27,325 nucleotides of DNA from UBA6821 sp044236545 (GTDB lineage Bacteria > Verrucomicrobiota > Verrucomicrobiia > Chthoniobacterales > UBA6821). A program made the translations under genes and the position numbers. Positions 14,725 to 21,956 of this stretch are shown here, piece after piece. The number at the start of each line of letters is the position of its first letter. The stretch's first letter is position 1. The notes beneath the pieces are model-generated. The model searched no databases and was not told where the DNA came from. It saw only the letters and a list, made by a program, of their open reading frames with translations. The stretch is from positions 1 through 27,325 of the forward strand of contig JBIIGI010000030.1 of NCBI GenBank assembly GCA_044236545.1, in the 5' to 3' direction.

Positions 14725-15477
14725 ATGAGCGAAGACAAACACAACCCCATCTACGGCGATCCCTTCGAGGTGCTGATCGCCCACTTCGAGGCGCACGACA
14801 TCCAATACAGCTGCAAGCGCGAGGAGCGCCGCGCGTGGTTCACAATGAACTCCGGCAGCGCCCTGCAGAAGTGCTCCTTCCGTTTCGACAAGACCGGCGA
14901 TGTCCTCCAGATCCTCATCCAGTATCCGGTCATGGTGAAGGAGAAGTTCCGCCCTGCGGCCATGGAGTTCATCACCCGTGCGAATTACGGCCTCGTCATC
15001 GGAAACTTCGAGATGGACTGCAATGATGGAGAGGTTCGTTACCACGTCTCCCACCTGATGGATGACGGGAGACTGGAGGATGAGACAATCCAACGTCTCT
15101 TTGGAACCGGCATGGGGACGGCCGACCGCTACTTCCCCGCGCTCATGCGCGTCCTCTTCGCCGGTGAGACTCCCTCGGAAGCGGTGGATCTGGCGGAACT
15201 CCACAAATTCGAAGGAGAGGACCGCCCCTCCAAAAAGGCTTCGACAGGCAAGGCCCCGGGCACGGGTTCCTCACCCAAGAAGCCACGCGCCAAGCGTCCC
15301 CGCAAGGCTCCTCCCGCAACGCCTCCCGCCCATTCATCAAAGCCGCAGGACGAGCATGCAGTGCCTGACGCCCCGACACAGGCCACCCCTCCCCCGATTC
15401 CTCCCTCGCCACACGCGGAAGGGCAGGATGGTCGTCCTGAAATCGAGGGGGAAGGTGGAGACCGCAAGGCGGCATGA
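14725..15477 (+). CDS. YbjN-domain protein with Lys/Pro-rich tail
   Basis: Residues 10-160 match the YbjN family fold, which resembles type III secretion chaperones: PFEVLIAHFEAHDIQYSCK, RRAWFTMNSG, FRFDKTGDVLQILIQYPV, then MEFITRANYGLVIGNFEMD and GEVRYHVSHLMDDG. The 85-residue tail (165-250) is a low-complexity Lys/Pro/Ala stretch absent from usual YbjN proteins, which are near 160 aa. The ATG is preceded by a G-free leader (CCATCACCCCAAACACCC). It overlaps the next gene by ATGA, so the two are translationally coupled. YbjN proteins are linked to stress and surface regulation; the job here is not known. Confidence 0.75.
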   Translation: MSEDKHNPIYGDPFEVLIAHFEAHDIQYSCKREERRAWFTMNSGSALQKCSFRFDKTGDVLQILIQYPVMVKEKFRPAAMEFITRANYGLVIGNFEMDCNDGEVRYHVSHLMDDGRLEDETIQRLFGTGMGTADRYFPALMRVLFAGETPSEAVDLAELHKFEGEDRPSKKASTGKAPGTGSSPKKPRAKRPRKAPPATPPAHSSKPQDEHAVPDAPTQATPPPIPPSPHAEGQDGRPEIEGEGGDRKAA

Positions 15478-16211
15478 AGAGACTCGCAGCATCGGCTCTT
15501 CTGCTGGTCGTCAGCCTCCATTCCATGGCGGGCATGGCATCGGCATCGACAACCCGATGGATCCCTCCCGAGGAGCGGACTCCGGAGGGAATCCTTCGGA
15601 GCGAAGTGAATTGGGAAACAAGAAGCTATCACCCCGACCGAATGATCATCCTGCTCTCGGATCCCCGCACAGGGACGATCGAGGCGGTGGCCGCTTCCAG
15701 ACAAGGGAGGTTGCTTTCGCGCGCGGCGGCACTCCGCGAGGCCTCACGCTTCCGCTTCGACCCCGGCGCGGTCTTCGAATCATTCACCCTCAGAGAGCTG
15801 AGATCGGCCGGAATCGGCGATCACACGACAGCCTCCGCCATGGATCTTCTCCATCTTTTCGGAGCGGTTGCGGAGGGGGGCGTGATGCGTCCTGAAGGAA
15901 GGCCCATCATTCCCGAGGATCAGGTACAGGCCCGCCGCAACAATCTGCTTGAGATGGTGCAGGGAAAGAAGGATCCGATCCTTCTGGCAAGGGTGGATGG
16001 CATGCGGGTCGCAGGAGCAGCGGGACACGGGGGCAAGAACCCCGTCACGGCGTGCTTTGCCGGATATTTCCCGGCCGGTCATCCCCGCCACGCCTGTGTG
16101 GTCGTCGTCGAGGGGGCGGACGTGATCCTGAAGAACCAGCGCGGGGCGTTACTGGCGGCTCCTGTCTTTTCATTTGTAGCGCAGAAGGTGCAACGCTTGG
16201 ATCTGAAGTGA
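15474..16211 (+). CDS. Secreted PBP-transpeptidase-like pseudoenzyme, 245 aa
   Basis: A signal peptide (MKRLAASALLLVVSLHSMAG, Ala-rich cleavage near residue 24) is followed by segments that align with class B penicillin-binding proteins: ILLSDPRTGTIEAVAA, then RFDPGAVFESFTL in the place of EPGS-x-F-K, HTTASAMDLLHLFGAVAEGG in the place of the VTPLQ region, and MRVAGAAGHGGKNPV in the place of VAGKTGT. The catalytic Ser and Lys of SxxK are Ala99 and Glu102, and the KTG triad is changed to AAG. About 200 residues between these blocks are missing. It cannot be an active transpeptidase. It overlaps the YbjN gene by 4 nt and the HAD gene by 1 nt. Confidence 0.65.
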   Translation: MKRLAASALLLVVSLHSMAGMASASTTRWIPPEERTPEGILRSEVNWETRSYHPDRMIILLSDPRTGTIEAVAASRQGRLLSRAAALREASRFRFDPGAVFESFTLRELRSAGIGDHTTASAMDLLHLFGAVAEGGVMRPEGRPIIPEDQVQARRNNLLEMVQGKKDPILLARVDGMRVAGAAGHGGKNPVTACFAGYFPAGHPRHACVVVVEGADVILKNQRGALLAAPVFSFVAQKVQRLDLK

Positions 16212-17011
16212 TGAATCCCACAATCGCCATTTGCTACGACTTCGACGGGACGCTCTGCCCCCGCTACATGCAGGAGTACGGCTACATTCCCCAGCTCGGG
16301 GTGAAACCGAAGCACTTCTGGAAGATGGCGATCGATCTCGCCAAGGAACAAAACGCCGATCCGATCCTCTGCTACATGTTCCTGATGGTCCGCGAGGCTG
16401 GGATGCACAATGGGGTGGAACTGACCCGCAAGTCGTTTCAGACGCATGGCCGAGACATTGATTTCTTTCCCGGCGTCACATCCTGGTTTGGGCGGATGAA
16501 CCGATTTGCCAAAAGCAAGGGGGTGAAGCTTGAGCACTACATCATCTCCTCGGGCATCAAGGAGATGATCGAGGGATGCCGGATCGGGAAAGAGTTCAAG
16601 ACGATCTACGCCTCCTCCTTCCTCTACGACCAGAACGGTATCGCAAAGTGGCCCTCCATGGCCGTGAACTACACGACCAAGACCCAGTTCCTCTTCCGCA
16701 TCAACAAGGGGTGCCTCGATGTCTGGGACACCGCCGGCATCAATGCCTACCAGCCAATGGAACAGCGCCCCGTGCCGTTCTCCCGCATGATCTTCATCGG
16801 CGATGGGGAGACCGATGTCCCCTGCATGAGTCTGGTGAAGAACCTAGGCGGCTATTCTGTCGCCGTCCACAAGCCCGGTTCCGTTGCCAAAAAGAAAGCC
16901 AAACTCCTGCTGGATGAAGGCCGAATCAATCTGATCTCCCCCGCGGATTATTCGGCGGGATCAGTGCTTGATAGGGAGATCAAAAGGGCGATTGATCAAA
17001 CATTGGTTTAG
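16211..17011 (+). CDS. HAD-superfamily phosphatase, 266 aa
   Basis: The N-terminus holds HAD motif I, ICYDFDGTLCP (D10, D12), and the C-terminal part motif IV, MIFIGDGETDVPCM (about 194-203), with SLVKNLGGYSVAV after it, as in phosphoserine-phosphatase-like HADs. The middle (LEHYIISSGIKEMIEG) contains motif II with Ser and the Lys-containing segment follows. I choose ATG 16211, which overlaps the previous stop (TGATG); the frame is open further upstream but those codons overlap the preceding gene. It is cytosolic and cleaves a small phosphorylated molecule that cannot be named. Third gene of a coupled operon. Confidence 0.87.
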   Translation: MNPTIAICYDFDGTLCPRYMQEYGYIPQLGVKPKHFWKMAIDLAKEQNADPILCYMFLMVREAGMHNGVELTRKSFQTHGRDIDFFPGVTSWFGRMNRFAKSKGVKLEHYIISSGIKEMIEGCRIGKEFKTIYASSFLYDQNGIAKWPSMAVNYTTKTQFLFRINKGCLDVWDTAGINAYQPMEQRPVPFSRMIFIGDGETDVPCMSLVKNLGGYSVAVHKPGSVAKKKAKLLLDEGRINLISPADYSAGSVLDREIKRAIDQTLV

Positions 17012-17014
17012 CCA

Positions 17015-18178
17015 TTATCCCAAAGCCACCGCCATCGCCCGCACGTCCTCGGCTACTTTATCCTTCAAGGCCTTGGGGCCGATGATTTTGGCCGAGGCTC
17101 CCCATGAGAGAATCCACGGCTTCAGCTCGAGGTAGGTCGGCTCATCGAAGGGAAGCTCCAACCGAACTCCTCCGCCGGGAAGTTTCTCAACCTTCTGCTC
17201 TGGGTGCCAGAGGGTCTCCTCGACCCGCTGGGCGGAATCCTTGGTGAACTCCAGAACGACAGGATTCCTGCGTGCCTTCGACTGGCAGGGAACGACTCCG
17301 AAGCTGTATTCGAAGCTGTCCTTGGGATCCATCCGGACGTGGGTGAACTTTTCACCGGTGAACTTGGCATTGCTGATTCTGGCAAACTTGAGTGTGCGCT
17401 TCTCGGGCTTGCCGGCCTTGGAGGCATAGAGATACCAGGAACCATTACGCATGAAGAGGAAGTGCGGTTCCACGATGCGGGTGCTCTTGGGATCCTTGGC
17501 AGGTTTGTAGTCGATGGAAACCCGGAGGTTTTCCTTGATGGCCTTGTGCAGGAGGTCGAAGAGCTTCACGTCCTCCTTGGAGACCTCGGGCTTTCCCTCG
17601 AAGCGGAAGTGGACAATCCGCTCCCACTGTTTCCAGTCGGTCGTTCCGGTCAGGATGCCGAAGGTCCGGTTGAACGACTCGATCATGCTCTTGCCGATCC
17701 CCGTGTCCTTGTATGGCTCAAGGCACTGACGGAGAAAATGAAGGGTCAGAAGGTCGCGATCCTCGACTCGGATAAGGGGGAAGTGGTTGAGCTTGTGGCG
17801 AAGGCGGTAGCCACCCTTCTGGTGATCAAATTCGATCGCGTTGGTATCAACCATCCCCCCATCTTTATTGGCTGGCTCGAAGTTGCTTAGGAGTCCATTA
17901 ATCTGGTCAATGTCACGAAGAATGGTCCTTGTACTTTTGACATCGCAGAGATCGGCGAGCCTTTTGGGGGTCGGGTATCGCTCGTTCTGCACCTCCGAAA
18001 AAATCACGAAGATCCGGTAGATATGATCCCTTGAGGTATTTCCCTGAATGATACCCTGCGCAGGCTGCTTCTCTTTGGAGGAACTCAAAGCAACCGGTTT
18101 TGCGGCATTTTTCCGGATGGAAGACGGGCCGTTATTCTTGGCGGGAACGGCGGTTTTTTTGGAGGGACTCTTTGGCAT
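17015..18178 (-). CDS. WYL-domain transcriptional regulator
   Basis: The 387-aa protein has a Lys/Ala/Pro-rich tail (1-40), a winged helix-turn-helix (RIFVIFSEVQNERYPTPKRL, then ADLCDVKSTRTILRDIDQI), a WYL domain (LRVSIDYKPAKDPKSTRIVE, then EPHFLFMRNGSWYLYAS) and a WCX-type C-terminal extension (VVLEFTKDSAQRVEETLWHP, TYLELKPWILSWGASAKIIGP). WYL proteins sense ligands, sometimes nucleic acids, and often control defence or DNA-repair genes. The start is ATG 18178; a GTG three codons earlier at 18187 is possible. It converges on the HAD gene with 3 nt between stops and is transcribed alone. Confidence 0.85.
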   Translation of the reverse strand: MPKSPSKKTAVPAKNNGPSSIRKNAAKPVALSSSKEKQPAQGIIQGNTSRDHIYRIFVIFSEVQNERYPTPKRLADLCDVKSTRTILRDIDQINGLLSNFEPANKDGGMVDTNAIEFDHQKGGYRLRHKLNHFPLIRVEDRDLLTLHFLRQCLEPYKDTGIGKSMIESFNRTFGILTGTTDWKQWERIVHFRFEGKPEVSKEDVKLFDLLHKAIKENLRVSIDYKPAKDPKSTRIVEPHFLFMRNGSWYLYASKAGKPEKRTLKFARISNAKFTGEKFTHVRMDPKDSFEYSFGVVPCQSKARRNPVVLEFTKDSAQRVEETLWHPEQKVEKLPGGGVRLELPFDEPTYLELKPWILSWGASAKIIGPKALKDKVAEDVRAMAVALG

Positions 18179-18323
18179 TCCTCCCACCTAGCGCGACATC
18201 CGATAGGGATCAAGGAGAACAGCCCATTCCCAATTCACGTCATAGTATCATGCCGCAGACTCCCAACGACACATCCTGTCACCCCCACTGTAGTTCCCTA
18301 ACTCTTGAACTTCTCGTCTTCCC

Positions 18324-18533
18324 ATGCCCCGAATCGCCCTCATCTCCGACATCCACGGCAACATCGATGCTCTGGAAGCCGTGCTTGCCGACATCGATCG
18401 GCAGGAGATCGATGAAATATTCTGCCTGGGCGACATCGTGGGCTATGGGGCCGCACCGGCCGCATGCCTGAGTCTTGTCAGGGAACGGTCGGCAGAAGAC
18501 CATTTTCCCCCACCTTTTACCTTCTGCATGTAG
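18324..18533 (+). pseudogene. Truncated metallophosphoesterase
   Basis: The first 54 codons match metallophosphoesterases: IALISDIHGNIDALEAVL (D9, H11) and FCLGDIVGYGAAP (D37). After LSLVRER the similarity stops near 18485; the next codons are unrelated and end at a TAG-type stop. The GNHD motif and the rest of the 230-aa fold are missing. The break coincides with the left border of a scar region with an IS remnant and a tmRNA/tRNA end. Confidence 0.8.
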
Positions 18534-18660
18534 CTGAACACAGCATTGATAAATTCACGCCATTTGTGCTCTGAGGGATCATTTCTTCCAGACTGAACAT
18601 CAGCCGCAGTTCGGGCAAAAAGTGAGAGGAAATAATCGGGTGACAAGACGAAGGGAAGCT
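18493..18660 (-). other. Possible protein-coding fragment inside the scar
   Basis: The minus strand encodes LSPDYFLSLFARTAADVQ, then DPSEHKWREFINAVFSYMQK and VKGGGKW in one frame, which reads like real protein sequence but has no clear start or end. It runs into the antisense of the metallophosphoesterase remnant. It is probably a fragment of a gene cut on both sides. I cannot name the family. Confidence 0.35.
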
Positions 18661-18751
18661 TATCCGCTTTATCCTTTAATCCCTGAAGGATGCACCAAAC
18701 GCCCAGCCTCTTTTTTCGACGGTCATGCAGACAACCATCTCTACCGCGGGC

Positions 18752-19018
18752 TTACCATTTTTTTGAGTTCACTTCCTTCAGGATCTGGATGTCGAGGGCC
18801 TGGTCGGCCACCAGCCTCTTTAACCGGCTGTTCTCCTCCTCCAGTTCCTTGAGCCGCCTAGCCTCGCTGATCTCCATCCCTCCATACTTGCTACGCCAGT
18901 GGTAATACGTCTGCTCGCTAATCCCGTGGGGCCGGCACGCGTCGCTAATCTTCAGCCCGCTACGCTCGATCTCCCCAAGGATCCGGATGATCTGTTCTAT
19001 ACTATGTCTCTTCTTCAT
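18752..19018 (-). CDS. IS3-family transposase OrfA
   Basis: The 88-aa product is a complete OrfA: MKKRHSIEQIIRILGEIER, ISDACRPHGISEQTYYHWRS (helix-turn-helix of the IS3/HTH_Tnp_1 type), then the leucine-zipper-like RLKELEEENSRLKRLVADQ and the end EVNSKKW. In the family OrfA binds the IS ends and is joined to OrfB by a -1 frameshift to make active transposase. Here OrfB is lost, so no transposition is possible from this copy, though OrfA could still act on related elements. Confidence 0.9.
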   Translation of the reverse strand: MKKRHSIEQIIRILGEIERSGLKISDACRPHGISEQTYYHWRSKYGGMEISEARRLKELEEENSRLKRLVADQALDIQILKEVNSKKW

Positions 19019-19054
19019 GGGTTCTACGGGTTTTACACCGCAGAACTCTCATTC

Positions 19055-19070
19055 AAAACTGCCCAGTTTT
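19055..19070. repeat. Perfect 16-nt palindrome upstream of OrfA
   Basis: AAAACTG and CAGTTTT form a perfect inverted repeat with a 2-nt centre, 37 nt upstream of the transposase start. It may belong to the IS terminal inverted repeat or be its promoter operator. Confidence 0.4.
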
Positions 19071-19189
19071 ATGGGCCTGGATCAGATGCAGGCCATATAA
19101 GACCAATAATAAGACCATCCAGATCAGTTCAAGGCAATCCATAAAAACCTAGATCTAGTATTTATGAGGCTCAACGGACTGCCATGAAT

Positions 19190-19242
19190 TTCCTTGGACT
19201 CCTTTTGGCCCAACAGGGGTTCGACTCCCCTCGCCTCCACCA
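19190..19242 (+). ncRNA. 3' end of tmRNA or tRNA (att-type remnant)
   Basis: Bases 19215-19231 form a T-arm (AGGGG, loop TTCGACT, CCCCT), followed by CGCCTCC, discriminator A and CCA (19240-19242). The end GCCTCCACCA is typical of tmRNA genes. The matching 5' half (a GGAGGCG or GGGGGCG acceptor strand, D-arm, anticodon or tag) is not found upstream. Integrases commonly use tmRNA and tRNA 3' ends, so this is most likely an attachment-site copy left by an integrated element. Confidence 0.65.
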
Positions 19243-19301
19243 TCCTGATTTTTTGTAATTTCTGGGGGGCTCCAAGAAAAAGAAATCGGTGATTTTTGAG
19301 A

Positions 19302-19318
19302 GTCGGGACTTTCCCGAC
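19302..19318. promoter_or_regulatory. Inverted repeat upstream of the Rrf2 gene
   Basis: GTCGGGA and TCCCGAC form a perfect 7-bp dyad with CTT in the centre, 28 nt upstream of the regulator's ATG. It may be an autoregulatory operator; a hairpin role is also possible. No direct evidence for binding. Confidence 0.45.
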
Positions 19319-19345
19319 CGGATTGATCGCGTATATTCAGCATTC

Positions 19346-19810
19346 ATGCAGCTCTCGATGCGGACAGATTATGCCCTTAGGGCCCTATTCACGCTGGTGG
19401 AGCACCGCGGAGGTCCTCCGATTCCGATCCTGGAACTTGCCCGCCGGAACGACGTCCCCAAGCGCTTTCTAGAGCACATCATGCTCGACCTCAAGGAGAG
19501 GGGTTGGGTGGCCAGCACTGCGGGAAAACGGGGAGGATATCAACTCGCCAAGGCTCCCGAAAAAATCACCATGGGCGAGGTGGTGCGTCACTTCGATGGC
19601 TATCTTGCACCCATCGCCTGCGTTTCGGTGACCGACTACAAGCGATGCTCCCAGGAACCGACCTGTCGCTTCCGCCGCGTCATGCTGACCGCCAGAAATC
19701 TGGTCGCCAATCTCATGGACAAGACCACGCTGGCCGATGTCATGAAATCCCCTCCGGTGGGTCCGGATGAATTGAAAAAGATCCAAGGGCTTGACGGGGA
19801 AGGGATCTAG
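19346..19810 (+). CDS. Rrf2-family transcriptional regulator
   Basis: From ATG 19346 the 154-aa protein starts MQLSMRTDYALRALFTLVEH, the classic Rrf2 opening. The wing and recognition helix follow (ILELARRNDVPKRFLEHIML, then GKRGGYQLAKAPEKITMGEV). Three cysteines C92, C101 and C107 lie where Rrf2 proteins bind an iron-sulfur cluster, with spacing x8 and x5. Placed directly upstream of a sulfate ABC transporter operon, it probably senses sulfur or cysteine status, like CymR or related regulators; this is inference from context. The ORF is open 19 codons further upstream, but the family start and an inverted repeat support the ATG chosen. Confidence 0.9.
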   Translation: MQLSMRTDYALRALFTLVEHRGGPPIPILELARRNDVPKRFLEHIMLDLKERGWVASTAGKRGGYQLAKAPEKITMGEVVRHFDGYLAPIACVSVTDYKRCSQEPTCRFRRVMLTARNLVANLMDKTTLADVMKSPPVGPDELKKIQGLDGEGI

Positions 19811-19834
19811 GAACCGCTGAATCAATCGCGCGGA

Positions 19835-19862
19835 GGCCGCTGCGGGAAGAAACCCGCGGCCG
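19835..19862. terminator. GC-rich hairpin after the Rrf2 gene
   Basis: GCGGG and CCCGC form a stem around AAGAAA, extended by GGCC on both sides with a small bulge. It lies 24 nt after the stop. A T-rich stretch (TTCTTTTTGATTTT) begins about 20 nt later, too far for a classic intrinsic terminator. Confidence 0.45.
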
Positions 19863-19888
19863 GAAGCAGTTTGCATGACATTCTTTTT

Positions 19889-19912
19889 GATTTTATAACG
19901 ACTTTAAAGATC
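19889..19912. promoter_or_regulatory. AT-rich imperfect dyad before the sulfate operon
   Basis: An imperfect palindrome with arms GAT-x-TT-xx-AA and TT-xx-AA-x-ATC spans 24 nt in an AT-rich island of an otherwise GC-rich region, 73 nt upstream of the binding-protein start. Rrf2 regulators bind AT-rich dyads of this size. Candidate operator or promoter. Confidence 0.35.
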
Positions 19913-19985
19913 GTGTTTCATTGACGCCACTCTCCAGTAGGCTAGGATGCACCTCAATCCCTCACATCCAGACCACCTTCTCACC

Positions 19986-21029
19986 ATGAAGAAAAGCCCA
20001 TCACGTGTAACCGCTCTCCTGGCTCTGGGAATACTGGCCCTTCAGACGGTCACACCCGTCCGTGCAGCCATCCAGCTTCTCAACGTCAGTTACGACCCGA
20101 CGCGCGAACTCTACGCCGAGTTCAACAAAGCCTTTGCCGAAGACTGGAAGAAAAAAACCGGGGAAGATGTCAAAATCGCCACCTCCCACGGCGGTTCGGG
20201 CTCGCAGTCGAGACTCATCCAGGACGGTAGCGAGGCCGACGTGGCAACGCTGGCGCTTGCTTACGACATCGACGCCATCCACGAGAAAGGGGGTACTGAC
20301 GCCTCCGGCAAATCACTGATCCCGAAGCATTGGCAGAGCCGCCTCCCCAACAACAGCTCGCCCTACACCTCGACGATTGTTTTTCTGGTCCGCAAGGGGA
20401 ATCCCAAGAACATCAGGGACTGGGACGATCTCACGCGCGGGGATGTCTCCGTCATCACCCCGAACCCCAAGTCCGGGGGTGGTGCCCGCTGGAACTATCT
20501 GGCTGCATGGTCCTACGCCGACAAAAAGTTTTCCGGCGACGAGGGGAAGATCCGTGAATTTGTTGGCGGGATCTACCGGAATGCCCTCAGGAACGGCCTT
20601 GCCGCCGGGGCCCGTGCAGCGACGATCTCCTTCACCGAACGCAAACTCGGAGATGTCTCCATCTCATGGGAAAACGAGGCCCTGCTGGTGAAGAAACTCA
20701 CCGGCGACGACTACGAAATCGTGACGCCATCCCGAAGCATCCTGGCCGAACCGCCGGTCACCGTCATCGACGCCAACACGGAGCGTCACGGCACCAGCAA
20801 ACAGGCCACGGCATACCTTGAGTATCTCTACACCCCGGAAGGGCAGGAGATCATCGGCAGAAATTTCTACCGACCGGTCGACCCTGCGGTGAAAGCCCGC
20901 TTCGGCGACCAGTTCAAGGAACTCCAACTCGCCACCATCTCCGACTTCGGGGGCTGGTCCGCGGCCCAGAAGATGCACTTCAGCGACAACGGCATCTTCG
21001 ACCAGATTCTCAAGCACAGCAAAAACTGA
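19986..21029 (+). CDS. sbp: Periplasmic sulfate-binding protein
   Basis: The 347-aa product has a signal peptide with likely cleavage after VRA (27), giving a mature start AIQLLNVSYDPTRELY, the hallmark of sulfate-binding proteins. Ligand-binding loops HGGSGSQSRLI, EADVATLALAYDID, NNSSPYTSTIVFLV, then NPKSGGGARWNYLAA and SWENEA are all present. It captures sulfate or thiosulfate in the periplasm for CysTWA. The ATG at 19986 fits the signal peptide; an ATG at 19947 would only add polar residues. It is the first gene of the transporter operon, downstream of the Rrf2 regulator. Whether it prefers sulfate or thiosulfate cannot be told. Confidence 0.94.
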   Translation: MKKSPSRVTALLALGILALQTVTPVRAAIQLLNVSYDPTRELYAEFNKAFAEDWKKKTGEDVKIATSHGGSGSQSRLIQDGSEADVATLALAYDIDAIHEKGGTDASGKSLIPKHWQSRLPNNSSPYTSTIVFLVRKGNPKNIRDWDDLTRGDVSVITPNPKSGGGARWNYLAAWSYADKKFSGDEGKIREFVGGIYRNALRNGLAAGARAATISFTERKLGDVSISWENEALLVKKLTGDDYEIVTPSRSILAEPPVTVIDANTERHGTSKQATAYLEYLYTPEGQEIIGRNFYRPVDPAVKARFGDQFKELQLATISDFGGWSAAQKMHFSDNGIFDQILKHSKN

Positions 21030-21044
21030 CCCCCGTCTCACACC

Positions 21045-21896
21045 ATGGCCGTCCATTCCAACGTCATGGCCACCGCGCATCGTTCAAAGACGCCCACGGG
21101 TGACGGTTCCGGAAAGTCCTTTTCGCTTTTCGGTAAAAGAACCGAGTCGATCGTGCGCTACGGCGACCAGCTTTCGGGACGGAGCCGTTTTCTGGAGAGC
21201 CTCCATGTGAGGGATGCCCCGGATGGCAGACAACTCCCCCGTTACCGCTGGGCCGACCCTTCCCATCCGCAGGTCTACCGTGTCGGGATCTTCGCCGGAA
21301 TCCACGGGGACGAGCAATCCGGGGTCGTGGCCGCGATTCAGTTTCTCCATCACCTCGAGCAGGATCCCCTTGCCGCGCGTTTCTATGAGCTGTTCATCTA
21401 CCCGGTCTGCAATCCCTGGGGATTCGAGGCCGGCCGACGCGAGGGGGAATCGGGCAAGGATCTCAACCGCTGTTTCTGGAGCAACCGCGAGGAGGAGCCC
21501 GAGGTCCGCCTGCTTGAACAGGATCTGCGGGCCAAGCGCTTCGACGGCATCATTGCCCTCCACACTGACGACACCAGCGAGGGAATCTACGGCTACGTGA
21601 ACGGAAGCACCCTCACGCGCCACCTCCTGGAGCCGGCTCTCCACTCTGCCTCGGCGATCCTCCCCCGCGATGTTCGTCCCGAGATCGACACCCACCCCGC
21701 CAGCGACTCGATCATCAGCGGAGGGTATCAGGGAATCCTTGCGGCACCGGAGGACCAGCATCCCCGGCCCTTCCAGATCGTCTTCGAGACCCCTCATCAC
21801 GCCCCTTTGGGACGCCAGGTCGAGGCTCACCTTGTGGCCCTCAAAGAGATCCTGCGACTTTTCCGTGAAATCAGTTCCCAAGGGATGGATATCTGA
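21045..21896 (+). CDS. M14/aspartoacylase-like zinc hydrolase
   Basis: The 283-aa protein has the zinc-site motif GIHGDEQSG (H87, E90), YPVCNPWGFEAGRR, KDLNRCFW (N141, R142), and the third ligand in IIALHTDDT (H173). These are the marks of the succinylglutamate desuccinylase/aspartoacylase branch of M14 metallopeptidases; the C-terminal FETPHHAPLG holds the likely catalytic Glu. It would release an acyl or amino-acid group from a small amide. The gene starts 15 nt after the sulfate-binding protein and 60 nt before cysT, so it is in the sulfate operon, unusual for this family. It has no signal peptide. The first 30 residues are non-conserved; ATG 21066 is an alternative start. Confidence 0.82.
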   Translation: MAVHSNVMATAHRSKTPTGDGSGKSFSLFGKRTESIVRYGDQLSGRSRFLESLHVRDAPDGRQLPRYRWADPSHPQVYRVGIFAGIHGDEQSGVVAAIQFLHHLEQDPLAARFYELFIYPVCNPWGFEAGRREGESGKDLNRCFWSNREEEPEVRLLEQDLRAKRFDGIIALHTDDTSEGIYGYVNGSTLTRHLLEPALHSASAILPRDVRPEIDTHPASDSIISGGYQGILAAPEDQHPRPFQIVFETPHHAPLGRQVEAHLVALKEILRLFREISSQGMDI

Positions 21897-21956
21897 CGGC
21901 GCCTACCCTATAACAATCGGGCGGAACTTACCGTCCCTCTTTTTATCCATCCCTTC

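Larger units (their letters stand above)
18665..19080 (-). mobile_element. Remnant of an IS3-family insertion sequence
   Basis: It contains an intact IS3-type orfA (18752-19018). The start of orfB is recognisable in an overlapping frame (KKMVSPR and, one frame on, KPAVEMVV) but is broken by stops within about 30 codons, and the rest of orfB with its DDE catalytic domain is gone. Upstream of orfA a 16-nt palindrome at 19055-19070 (AAAACTGCCCAGTTTT) may be near the outer end. Exact termini are not defined. Confidence 0.7.

Noticed and set aside
15062..15895. 277-codon frame overlapping YbjN and the PBP-like gene
   Set aside because: Arg/Pro/Ser-rich shadow frame of two real genes that have a coupled ATGA junction.
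19150..19242. Complete tRNA gene
   Set aside because: No 5' acceptor strand pairing with CGCCTCC and no D-arm or anticodon arm can be built upstream; only the T-arm and CCA end are present.
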